From Ketobacter sp. MCCC 1A13808 (GTDB lineage: Bacteria; Pseudomonadota; Gammaproteobacteria; Pseudomonadales; Ketobacteraceae): a stretch of DNA of 64,000 bases. Below, in pieces: positions 16,898 to 24,890 of this stretch. Made by a program: the position numbers and the translations under genes. Below the pieces are notes generated by a model. It saw only the letters and a program-made list of their open reading frames with translations. It searched no databases and was not told the origin of the DNA. The stretch spans positions 1 through 64,000 of the forward strand of contig NZ_VRKW01000008.1 of the NCBI RefSeq assembly GCF_009746715.1, written 5' to 3'. The stretch's first letter is position 1; every line of letters begins with the position of its first letter.

Positions 16898-18282
16898 GTC
16901 AGTGACCCTCGATTCAGGCGCGATAACTTAACCGGCAAGCCATCAGCGGGGTTGGGTAGGGTAGTAAAATTGATGGGCAGCACGTAATCGTCCGGGATCT
17001 GCCAGCGGTAATTAAGTAAAATGGGATGCAAAATGGTTTTGACTTGCAGTTCAGCAAAGTGAAGGCCAATACATTTATGAGCGCCGCCACCAAACGGAAT
17101 GTACTGGTAAGGCTGTTGCTGTGTTTTTCGCTTCGGGTCGCTGAATCGCTCCGGATCGAACCGTTCCGGATCGGGCCAATATTGTTCCAGATAATGTGTG
17201 ACGTAAGGACTGATAATAACAAACGTATCCGCTGGGATAATTGATCCGTTAACTTCTACTGTTTTGACAGTGCGGCGGGGGATACCGTGCACCGGCGGCA
17301 TCATACGCAAGGCTTCTTTCATCACCATTTCGATACCGGTGAGTTTGTCCAAATCCTCATATTCAACAGCAGATTTAGCCAGATTTTCAGATTCGATGCG
17401 CAGCGCTTGCTGCCAATGAGGGTGTTTGGCAAGGTAGTAAAATAGAGCGCACAGAGTGATGGTGGAAGTATCGTGAGCGGCCATCATTAAGAAAATCATA
17501 TGATTTACGACATCCTCTTCACTGAAGCGCTTGCCGTTGTCGTCTACTGCCTGACATAGCTGACTGAATAGATCCGGGCCGGGCCTGCGTCGACGCTCCG
17601 CAACCCTGCAACCAAAAAACGACTCTAGTGTTTTTCTCGCTTTCAAACCCCTGCGCCAGCGCCCACCAGGAATGGAATATCGAATCAGCGCTGTGCCCCC
17701 TAACACACAATTCACAAAGGCCTGGTTTACTTTATCCGCTTCCGGGCCAAGCTGCTCCCCCATAAATACTTCGGTCGCGATATTGAGTGTCAACTGTTTA
17801 ATATTCGGTAATACCCTGAACGCTGTCTGCTGGCCTTTATTAACAGGCGTATCCGGCCATTGCTGCAAACTGTATTCAATAACGGGATTCATCCGTTCCA
17901 CATACTTCAACAAGGCCTGTTTTTTAAATGCTGCTTGCATGATTCCGCGATGGAACCGGTGCTCATCAAAATCCAGCAACATAATACCGCGTTTGAAAAA
18001 TGCGCCGATAAAGAAATCCCATCCCCTGGAATTTGAAAATGCTTTTTCACGGTCCAGTAAAACCTGTTTATTGGCTTCCGGTCCGATCAAAACCACCGCA
18101 GTCATACCAAATATATTGAGCCAGAAAACCGGGCCGTGTTTGCGTTCGAATCGGAGTGCGGTTTTCACCGGTCGGTACAAGAAGTCCAGACTGTGTCCTA
18201 ACAGCGGTAAGCCCGGCTCACCCGGCAACGTGGCTTTCAAATGCCGGCCTGCGTTTTGACTTTGAATGAAGTCGAATATCAT
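16894..18282 (-). CDS. Cytochrome P450 monooxygenase
   Basis: A 462-residue soluble bacterial P450. The heme-binding loop FGGGAHKCIG (397-406, Cys404 as the thiolate ligand), the I-helix AAHDTST (268-274) with the acid-alcohol pair for oxygen activation, and the ExxR motif EALR (323-326) are all intact. An N-terminal Pro-rich turn (LPGEPGLPLLGH) follows only a short leader, so there is no membrane anchor. The overall pattern (PFGGGAHKCIGLHFAELQVK) is like CYP51/CYP120-type P450s, which act on sterols or isoprenoids, but family assignment by eye is weak. No ferredoxin or reductase gene is adjacent. It starts four bases after the upstream oxygenase gene and overlaps the SDR gene downstream. Confidence 0.88.
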   Translation of the reverse strand: MIFDFIQSQNAGRHLKATLPGEPGLPLLGHSLDFLYRPVKTALRFERKHGPVFWLNIFGMTAVVLIGPEANKQVLLDREKAFSNSRGWDFFIGAFFKRGIMLLDFDEHRFHRGIMQAAFKKQALLKYVERMNPVIEYSLQQWPDTPVNKGQQTAFRVLPNIKQLTLNIATEVFMGEQLGPEADKVNQAFVNCVLGGTALIRYSIPGGRWRRGLKARKTLESFFGCRVAERRRRPGPDLFSQLCQAVDDNGKRFSEEDVVNHMIFLMMAAHDTSTITLCALFYYLAKHPHWQQALRIESENLAKSAVEYEDLDKLTGIEMVMKEALRMMPPVHGIPRRTVKTVEVNGSIIPADTFVIISPYVTHYLEQYWPDPERFDPERFSDPKRKTQQQPYQYIPFGGGAHKCIGLHFAELQVKTILHPILLNYRWQIPDDYVLPINFTTLPNPADGLPVKLSRLNRGSLT

Positions 18283-18286
18283 AGTG

Positions 18287-19537
18287 CTAATTTCCGGTAT
18301 CGATATGAGCAGGGTGATTGCGATCTGGGGCGATCAGCCCGTGATCCTCATCCCCAAACATGGCAGTCAACATGGCCAACTGAGCTTTCCGTCCGCGCCG
18401 TTGCTGATGTGGACGCATACCCGGTAAGAAGTGCCCAGCGCAATAAATTGCGGGCCGTGGAACATTGGACGCTAGCGTAAGCCAGGGGATCCCTTGGTCT
18501 TTAAAGCCCAGCTGCTGCATTTTTTCGCGCCCAAGAAAATAGCGGCTCATGCCTAAATGGAGATGGTATGACAGCTTTCTTTGTGCTCGCTCAAAGCGAG
18601 GGTACGTGCGCTCGAGCGGTTCTTTCGACAGTGCTTCGGCTAACTCTTTGCTGTTTTCGTCGGGTTTGCTCTGCGTCATGTAGGTATGGTTTAGCAGCAC
18701 AAACCCTTCCGCTTCCGACTTCACTAGCCATTGTTCCTCAACCCCCATCAGCCAGCAGGCATACGACCAAAGATGGATCACAGCGGTTGATTCGCGGGGC
18801 AGAATAGGAAAGCCTAATTTACGCAAGCCCACCAGCATGACTACGCTGAATCCTAAATAGGTCGCGACCATATCGATTTGGCTCAGGGGTAAAGCCCAGT
18901 GGCTGTGATCCCAGTCCGCACGTTTATTCAGGCCGCGCCTTACCAGTGAGTGGACCAGCCTGACGTTCAATGTGGATTGATATCCGGGCCCTTGAGGCCT
19001 CAAACCATGTGGTTCGGTGCAATCAATCCACCACTTCCCGGTCTCCGCAATCCGCCGCGAAGTCCCTTTATTGAGCGCACCGGTCATGATCAGGGATTGA
19101 TTAAATCCAGAGAGCAAATAGCCACCCATCAAAGCCAGGTCACGCAATACGTAGCCCGCTGCCAAGCCGCTGCTGTGTGTGAAGCGAATGCCTTCTTCGA
19201 TTAGATCGAAATCGATCCAGGTCGGGGCGGGTTGCAGTGTTTTAAAAAATGCCTGAATCTCTTGTGGGCAGTCCTTAACACGGTCAGGGCCGCATTGTAT
19301 CGCCTGTTGAATTTGAGCCTTACGTTTCCCAGCGTCTGCCTCAAACATCCAATTAACCAGGCCATCCATGTTGTAATCACCCACCCAGAGGGCTTGATTA
19401 ACTGCGGTGTATTCCTCACGTGAAGGCGCCAGTTCACGTCCCAGTAGTGCTTTCAACCAGAGCGGGGTGGGTTTTTGGGATTTCTCAAAGGGCCTCGCTC
19501 GGCCAGGGATCCGGCTTTTTTCCTGGTGCATGGGCAT
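18287..19537 (-). CDS. Oxygenase MpaB-like (DUF2236, Lcp/MpaB superfamily) protein
   Basis: A 416-residue, mostly helical protein of the DUF2236 superfamily, which includes the latex-clearing rubber oxygenase Lcp and fungal MpaB, heme-b enzymes that cleave isoprenoid double bonds. Family-like segments are AAGYVLRDLALMGGYL, ETGKWWIDCTEPHGL and HLWSYACWLMGVEEQW, the His-containing helix likely being near the heme. There is no signal peptide, unlike secreted Lcp, so it acts inside the cell. The ATG at 19537 is the first of two close ATGs and has GGAG upstream. It leads the operon with P450 and SDR and faces a divergent TetR gene. Confidence 0.72.
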   Translation of the reverse strand: MPMHQEKSRIPGRARPFEKSQKPTPLWLKALLGRELAPSREEYTAVNQALWVGDYNMDGLVNWMFEADAGKRKAQIQQAIQCGPDRVKDCPQEIQAFFKTLQPAPTWIDFDLIEEGIRFTHSSGLAAGYVLRDLALMGGYLLSGFNQSLIMTGALNKGTSRRIAETGKWWIDCTEPHGLRPQGPGYQSTLNVRLVHSLVRRGLNKRADWDHSHWALPLSQIDMVATYLGFSVVMLVGLRKLGFPILPRESTAVIHLWSYACWLMGVEEQWLVKSEAEGFVLLNHTYMTQSKPDENSKELAEALSKEPLERTYPRFERAQRKLSYHLHLGMSRYFLGREKMQQLGFKDQGIPWLTLASNVPRPAIYCAGHFLPGMRPHQQRRGRKAQLAMLTAMFGDEDHGLIAPDRNHPAHIDTGN

Positions 19538-19576
19538 GGGTTGGCTCCGGTGAACAGTCGCTTGATGTGTCCACAG

Positions 19577-19604
19577 ATTAATGCGAACATTTATTCGCAT
19601 TCAA
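19577..19604 (-). promoter_or_regulatory. Putative promoter of the MpaB/P450/SDR operon
   Basis: Read on the minus strand, TTGAAT (19599-19604) and ATTAAT (19577-19582) are 16 bp apart and frame the inverted repeat at 19580-19601. A repressor on that repeat would block RNA polymerase. The hexamers are only fair matches to sigma-70 consensus. Confidence 0.35.
19580..19601. promoter_or_regulatory. Perfect inverted repeat, likely TetR operator
   Basis: AATGCGAA, a 6-bp spacer, then TTCGCATT: perfect 8-bp arms over 22 bp. It lies in the short gap between the divergent oxygenase operon and the TetR-family gene that starts 28 bp further on. Size, symmetry and position are those of a TetR-family operator controlling both directions. 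Confidence 0.65.
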
Positions 19605-19629
19605 TTCGCGTTTCGGATTATTTTGATTT

Positions 19630-20256
19630 ATGCGCAAGAAGCCCAAGCAAAAACGATCACGGCAGATGGTTGATGCTCTGATAGAAGCCACAGCACAGAC
19701 CATTATCGATAAAGGGTTGGATGCTGTTACTACCCATCATATTGCGGATGCTGCTGGGGTCAGCGTGGGATCCCTTTATCAGTATTTTGATGGTAAAGAA
19801 ATGTTAATCGAAGCGTTGATGGACAAGTTAGCAAACGATATCGCCTCTCTTCTGGTTCAGCTACCCATGATCGAAGGCGGCAGTTTACGTCATAATGTGC
19901 AATCGATTATTGAATTTGGGTTCTCTGTATTGCATTCCCGTGATGGACTGTTTCTCGAATTGGTGAGCAATTGGAACAATCTGCCCACTGACAAAGTCAT
20001 GGACACCCTTCAACAAAGCTTTATGGACTTGTCGCGGCTGTATTTCCTGAAAAATTACCAGCAAAATCCGATTGAAGATTTGCATGTCCGGGTATTTATA
20101 ATCGTTAATAGCGTTTTGTTTAATATGGTTCGGTTTATCGGGCAAAACACCGCGTTGCTGACTCAGCAGCAAGTCGTGTCGGGGATGACGGACATGGTGG
20201 TGGGTTACCTGAACGCTGATCAGGATCCACATGGGGCCCAAGTCTTAACCCCGTAA
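19630..20256 (+). CDS. TetR/AcrR-family transcriptional regulator
   Basis: A 208-residue repressor-type protein. The N-terminal helix-turn-helix is clear (ITTHHIADAAGVSVGSLYQYF-type pattern around residues 33-53, followed by DGKEMLIEAL), and the rest is the all-helical ligand-binding and dimerisation domain. It is divergent from the MpaB-oxygenase/P450/SDR operon across a 92-bp gap holding a perfect inverted repeat, so it very likely represses that operon and itself until a substrate or product binds. No strong ribosome site precedes the ATG. Confidence 0.87.
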   Translation: MRKKPKQKRSRQMVDALIEATAQTIIDKGLDAVTTHHIADAAGVSVGSLYQYFDGKEMLIEALMDKLANDIASLLVQLPMIEGGSLRHNVQSIIEFGFSVLHSRDGLFLELVSNWNNLPTDKVMDTLQQSFMDLSRLYFLKNYQQNPIEDLHVRVFIIVNSVLFNMVRFIGQNTALLTQQQVVSGMTDMVVGYLNADQDPHGAQVLTP

Positions 20257-20424
20257 TAATTTACCAAAGATATCTGGACGTATTAGACTAACTTTCGGAT
20301 ACTTCCGGGGAGCACCCACTCCTTAATACGATGTGCAGCAGCAGTGACATGCGGGATGTCACCGTAAAACCAGCAAAGTAATGCGCCAAATTCTATATCA
20401 AGTTGAGATCTTCCTGGAGCCCCT

Positions 20425-21672
20425 ATGAACACAGCCGTTTCATGTGACGAGGAGCAACGTCTTGCGGCACTTTACCAATATCAGATACTCGATACGCCCA
20501 GGGATCCTGCGTTCGATGAATTGACGGAGCTTGCCGCTGATCTGTTCGATGCCCCCATTGCAGTCGTTAACTTTATTGACAATGGCAGGCAGTGGTTTAA
20601 GTCAGAGATCGGTCTTGGTGTCCGAGAAACTCCGCTGGAGACCTCTTTTTGCGCGCACGCCCTGTTGCAGCAGGATATGCTGGTAGTCCCGGACACCCAC
20701 ACCGATGCCCGGTTCGCGAACAACCCCTTGGTAACCGGGCCGCCTAATATTCGGTTTTATGCGGGTGCCGTACTCAAGAATCCAGACGGTTATGCGATAG
20801 GTACACTGTGCATACTGGATTATCACTGCCGTGAGTTTAGTGAAAGTCAGCGCCGTACATTGAGAGTATTAGCCAATCAGGTCATGTCTCAACTCGAGCA
20901 TCGCAAACTGTTATCCGCATCCAAATTAGCCAATAAGCAACTGTCGCGACTGAACGAACGTCTAGAAGCCCGGGATCGCGCCAACGCGCAATTTTTGGCG
21001 ATGATTTCTCATGAGTTGCGTAATCCCCTGTCACCCCTGACCATGACGCTGGATTTGCTCAATATGAAGGGGCCATTTCCTGCAGACATCTCGTCCGCGT
21101 TCGCCACCATGAGGCGGCAGACAGACCATTTAATCCGTCTGGTGGATGATTTGCTCGACGCTTCGCGCATAGCGACCGGAAAAATATCCCTGGAAAAAAA
21201 CTCAGTGGAACTTTCTGATATAGTCCGAAACAGCATCGAGATAGTACAGCCCGCACTGAAAGCAAAAGACCATAACCTGGTTATCGAACTGCCCGAAAGT
21301 GACCTGGTCGTCCATGGGGATACTGTACGTCTCACCCAGGCAATCACTAATTTATTAACCAATTCGGTTCGTTATACGCCTAAGGGCGGAGAAATCAGTG
21401 TGAGAGCCCGCGCCCTGGATACATTCAATATCCAAATCATGGTATCCGATAGTGGGCAGGGAATTTCCGACACCTATCTGGAACGCATTTTCGATTCTTT
21501 TGTCCAGGCACCAAACCCGAAAGAAACACGCGGCGGTCTCGGCATTGGCTTGCATTTGTGCAAACACATCATTCAAATGCATCGTGGAACGATAACTGCA
21601 TCAAGCGAGGGGACTGGCAAAGGCAGCACGTTTACGGTTGTTTTACCAAGGGAAAGAAAAGAATTGGAATAA
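20425..21672 (+). CDS. GAF-domain sensor histidine kinase
   Basis: A 415-residue soluble kinase. A GAF sensor domain (about 25-165; pattern FCAHAL and GTLCILD) is followed by a coiled coil (about 165-190), the phosphoacceptor H-box MISHELRNPLSPL (about 194-206) and the ATP-binding domain with N-box NLLTNSVRYTP, G1 box SDSGQGIS and G2 box GGLGIGLHLCK. There is no membrane segment, so the signal is cytoplasmic; the bilin- or chromophore-type Cys is not evident. GGAG lies six bases before the ATG. The response regulator gene downstream is its natural partner. Confidence 0.87.
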   Translation: MNTAVSCDEEQRLAALYQYQILDTPRDPAFDELTELAADLFDAPIAVVNFIDNGRQWFKSEIGLGVRETPLETSFCAHALLQQDMLVVPDTHTDARFANNPLVTGPPNIRFYAGAVLKNPDGYAIGTLCILDYHCREFSESQRRTLRVLANQVMSQLEHRKLLSASKLANKQLSRLNERLEARDRANAQFLAMISHELRNPLSPLTMTLDLLNMKGPFPADISSAFATMRRQTDHLIRLVDDLLDASRIATGKISLEKNSVELSDIVRNSIEIVQPALKAKDHNLVIELPESDLVVHGDTVRLTQAITNLLTNSVRYTPKGGEISVRARALDTFNIQIMVSDSGQGISDTYLERIFDSFVQAPNPKETRGGLGIGLHLCKHIIQMHRGTITASSEGTGKGSTFTVVLPRERKELE

Positions 21673-21876
21673 GGCGGCTGAAATTGACTTTACGATCCGG
21701 TGCCGTTACTCACTGATAACGTGAACAAAGTCATGCCGCGCGAAATAGTTTACAGGTTAAGGTTCGTCTCAAGTGAGTCGAACCACCTAAACCCAAGTGT
21801 TTTTAGATATCGTCAAGCCTCTGTAGAACTTACAAAGTCGTTGAGCGCTAAAAAGACTGCTTTAGCTGGTGTCCCA

Positions 21877-22266
21877 ATGGCTGTGCCCGATCAAACCCGC
21901 ATTATCCTTCTTGTCGAAGATGACGTCGACCTAAGGAACATTATGTCGCAATCGCTACAAGCATTGAATTACGGTGCCATAGTCGCGGAAAATGGGTTGC
22001 AGGCGTTGGCGTATTTACGTCAATGCGAAAGCCTGCCGTTTGCGATTCTGACAGATCTGATGATGCCGGTTATGGACGGCTGGTCAATGCTGGAAGAGCT
22101 TCGTAAAGATAACAGCTTTTCGAAAGTACCGGTTATTGTCGTGTCCGCAACCGCTGGCGACATGGATGCGGCGACGAGCGTGTCAGAATATTTGAGAAAG
22201 CCGATCCGGATTCATGAATTGTCGGCAGCACTCGAGCGCGTCAGCCCCCGCCGCGACACAACCTAA
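21877..22266 (+). CDS. Single-domain response regulator (CheY-like receiver)
   Basis: A 129-residue receiver domain with the acidic pocket EDD (14-16), phosphoacceptor Asp60 in LTDLMMPVMDG, the switch Ser/Thr in VVSATAG and the Lys in YLRKPIR. No output domain is present, so it signals by protein contact. The start at ATG 21877 places the receiver at the usual distance. The frame stays open upstream to a GTG at 21700 but that extra stretch has no recognisable domain, so the longer form is less likely. It follows the GAF histidine kinase gene by about 200 bases and converges on the next gene with one base between the stops. Confidence 0.8.
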   Translation: MAVPDQTRIILLVEDDVDLRNIMSQSLQALNYGAIVAENGLQALAYLRQCESLPFAILTDLMMPVMDGWSMLEELRKDNSFSKVPVIVVSATAGDMDAATSVSEYLRKPIRIHELSAALERVSPRRDTT

Positions 22267-22267
22267 C

Positions 22268-23137
22268 TCAAGCTGAAATATTCGCTTTCTCGCCCACGTA
22301 TTGTGTTAACAAAGCTAAACCTCGATCCCTCAGCATCTTACTGTCTATCTGAGAAGGGTGGAATTTAGGGTTGTAATAGGCCAGATAGTGTTTACCCAGG
22401 TCAGCGAAAATATTGCGGTGTTTCCATATGCCTTTTAAGCGTTGTCCGACCGGGGACTTCGGTTTATCAAGCTGCTCGGAAGCGCGTAATAATTGCACCG
22501 TATGCAGGCTCGCAAAAAAACTGAACATCACTGTCGTAAATGCCATTTCAGAGGCGCGGGTCCAATAACTTCCCACCTGATCCTGATACACATCATAGGC
22601 TACCGCTTTGTGCTCGCTTTCTTCAATGGCGTGCCACATCCAAAGAGGCTTCAGGTTTTCGTCGATATCATCAATCAGCTCGGGATGCGCTAACAGCGTT
22701 TCCGCAAACAGCGCAGTAAAATGTTCCAGCGCACAGGTTTTTGCAAGCATGCGTTGAGGAGAAAAAAATTTCTCTTCTCGTGAAATACCGACCTTAGTGA
22801 ACTTATCTACCTTATCGACAGGTATACCCTTACGGGTCATCATGTCGTTAAAGCTCTGGTGCTCCTTCCCGTGATGTGCTTCCTGCCCGATAAATGCTTT
22901 AACCTGCTTTTGTAATTCGGGATCGGTAATCCCCTTTTGAAAGTGGCGGACCGAGCGCATGAACATTCTTTCGCCTTCAGGAAAAGTGCCCGACAAGGCC
23001 GTCAGTATCATGGTGCGGAGCGGGTCATTCCCAAACCAAAAGGTAGGTATACTATCATCAAACTCGAAATCCATATGACGCACCGGAATTGCTTCAGTGC
23101 CGATACGATGGGTACTTGGATTGGCTGCGGCGGTCAT
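22268..23137 (-). CDS. PF10118-family metal-dependent (ferritin-like diiron) hydrolase
   Basis: A 289-residue protein of the family annotated as predicted metal-dependent hydrolase (PF10118). Candidate metal ligands are spread over a helical bundle in the order EGERMF, GQEAHHGKEH, CALEHFTALFAE and WHAIEESEHKAVAYDVY, the E-x-x-H pattern of ferritin-like diiron proteins. The function is unknown; such genes are common near lipid and steroid genes (general impression). Of two ATGs six bases apart, GAGGA touches the first (23143) but is six bases from the second, so 23137 is the better start. Confidence 0.75.
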   Translation of the reverse strand: MTAAANPSTHRIGTEAIPVRHMDFEFDDSIPTFWFGNDPLRTMILTALSGTFPEGERMFMRSVRHFQKGITDPELQKQVKAFIGQEAHHGKEHQSFNDMMTRKGIPVDKVDKFTKVGISREEKFFSPQRMLAKTCALEHFTALFAETLLAHPELIDDIDENLKPLWMWHAIEESEHKAVAYDVYQDQVGSYWTRASEMAFTTVMFSFFASLHTVQLLRASEQLDKPKSPVGQRLKGIWKHRNIFADLGKHYLAYYNPKFHPSQIDSKMLRDRGLALLTQYVGEKANISA

Positions 23138-23316
23138 ATTCATTCCTCAATCTTTCAGTTCTGGATTAGCTTGGTTATAAATAGGTTGCTTACGTGCCAG
23201 TATAGGGAATACACAGGTCTCGGATACAGTCCGCTCGTGCTAAATAAAAGTCATATCGGGCCATGTGACTTAGGATATTTTTGATACATTTTTCATCATC
23301 AGGGGAGAGCAAAGTA

Positions 23317-23817
23317 ATGGTTCGATGTCACGTGAATTCAGGCTCCACTGTTTTACTGCTGACACCCAACACGTCTGCAACACGGACCCAAACATTATGC
23401 TTTTTTGGCATCGTCAGCGGTATAACGTTGCTTATCGCATTGGTCTGGGGTCTGATGGGCGCCTGGATGGTGATGCCTTTTGCCGGGCTTGAAGTGCTGG
23501 TATTGATATTGGTCCTTCGCAAGGTACTCAAAGAGAGCCGCCAAATGCAGGTAATTACCATCGACCGGGAATCGATAAAAGTGGAAGAGGGCAAATCCCA
23601 TCCGGAGCACAGCTGGCAGTTTGATAGGGTGAACAGTTACATCGACCTGCACGAATCCAATGTTCCAGCCGATGCCATTCAAATGAGCCTGGTTGATTCA
23701 CAAAAAAATATAGAATTGGGTGTGTTCCTGAATCATCAGGATTTACAATCGGTTCGGGAAGAACTGCAAAAAGCGGGTATAGTAATTTGTTCCAATCGTT
23801 GGTGGGTATCCAGCTGA
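23317..23817 (+). CDS. DUF2244-family integral membrane protein
   Basis: A 166-residue protein with two hydrophobic helices (about 22-45 and 47-68) followed by a soluble domain containing ITIDRESIKVEEG and a C-terminal WWVSS, in the pattern of DUF2244 inner-membrane proteins of unknown function that often accompany cytochrome oxidase genes elsewhere. GGGAGAG lies about seven bases before the ATG at 23317. No respiratory genes are nearby. It is on the same strand as the AraC gene that starts 32 bases after its stop. Confidence 0.65.
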   Translation: MVRCHVNSGSTVLLLTPNTSATRTQTLCFFGIVSGITLLIALVWGLMGAWMVMPFAGLEVLVLILVLRKVLKESRQMQVITIDRESIKVEEGKSHPEHSWQFDRVNSYIDLHESNVPADAIQMSLVDSQKNIELGVFLNHQDLQSVREELQKAGIVICSNRWWVSS

Positions 23818-23849
23818 AAAAAATCACTCAGATACAACCCCAGATAAAG

Positions 23850-24800
23850 ATGACTATGGATAAAAATAAAAAAGCGCCGGATTTTTTAGCACATTGGAGG
23901 AACAAAAGTGTTCATCTCAGCGAAGAAATCCGCTGTATCGAGCCCGATGATGACCCGCGATCCCGCCATCAGAACAACCTGCGCAATCGCACAGCGGCAC
24001 TTCAAACAAGTGTCCTGCATATCGAAGTCAGCGAAGTGGTGTTTTCTGAACCCACAACAATTCATGTTACCCCGTTCAGAGTAGGCTTCACTTTGCTGGT
24101 TTCAGCGACAGCATCAGTTGAATACGGATATGACGGCGATTTATCCCGGTCCTCCGGCACTGGAAATATCCTGTTGATGCTTCCAGGTAAAGAAATCAAT
24201 GCCAGCCATTCAACGGGGAAGTTACGCACTATCACCTGTTCATTTGATCAGGACTACACCGAGCACATTCTAGGCCCCTTGAACACCATTTCGCAGGCAC
24301 GCTTGCTTGACGCGCTGGACGTAAAAAGCCCTTTGTTGTCGGCTATTTTGTTACGCATGATGAATGAGGCTATGTACCCCGGCAATAAAAGCACCGAGCT
24401 GGTTAATGCGTTGGGGCACGCGATGCTGGTGGAGTGCTCTCATTGGTTATCTTCTGTTTCTGATAAACCAACAACAGAAAAACAATTAACTGCACAGGAC
24501 TTTAGTTTGATTGACCGGTATATGTCAGACGCCAGCGGCAATTCCGTGACGGCATTAGAACTTGCTACTGCCTGTGGCTACAGTGAACGGCATTTTACAA
24601 AGATTTTCAAAAAGCAGACCGGTTGTACCGTTTCTGAATATGTTCGAGCAGTAAGAATTACCAAAGCAAAAGCACTTCTGCTGGAAACAGACCTGCCATT
24701 AAAGGAAATTGCATTCCGGTTAGGGTTCAGTACACCAGCGAATTTTTCCAATTCGTTCCGCACTGCGACCGGAATAACGCCAGCCAAATTCAGGAAATAG
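23850..24800 (+). CDS. AraC-family transcriptional regulator
   Basis: A 316-residue regulator. The N-terminal about 200 residues form a sensing domain of the cupin-like AraC_binding_2 type, without strong motifs. The C-terminal DNA-binding domain has two helix-turn-helix units (ALELATACGYSERHFTKIFKK and LKEIAFRLGFSTPANFSNSF) and ends with GITPAKFRK, the classical AraC tail. It ends about 90 bases from the convergent TRAP transporter operon and may control it or the adjacent genes (weak inference). Confidence 0.85.
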   Translation: MTMDKNKKAPDFLAHWRNKSVHLSEEIRCIEPDDDPRSRHQNNLRNRTAALQTSVLHIEVSEVVFSEPTTIHVTPFRVGFTLLVSATASVEYGYDGDLSRSSGTGNILLMLPGKEINASHSTGKLRTITCSFDQDYTEHILGPLNTISQARLLDALDVKSPLLSAILLRMMNEAMYPGNKSTELVNALGHAMLVECSHWLSSVSDKPTTEKQLTAQDFSLIDRYMSDASGNSVTALELATACGYSERHFTKIFKKQTGCTVSEYVRAVRITKAKALLLETDLPLKEIAFRLGFSTPANFSNSFRTATGITPAKFRK

Positions 24801-24838
24801 ATTAACCGCACGGCAACCCGACACAGGGATGAATGGAT

Positions 24839-24868
24839 AAAAAAAAGGCCGGTCGAAGGACGCCGGCC
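24839..24868 (-). terminator. Rho-independent terminator of the TRAP transporter operon
   Basis: On the minus strand a GC-only 6-bp stem (GGCCGG/CCGGCC, 24847-24868, 10-base loop) is followed directly by eight T residues (24846-24839). It lies about 25 bases past the stop of the QM permease gene. The A-run on the other face gives little support for termination of the AraC gene. Confidence 0.8.
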
Positions 24869-24890
24869 AGTAAAGGAAATTGGTATGTGA

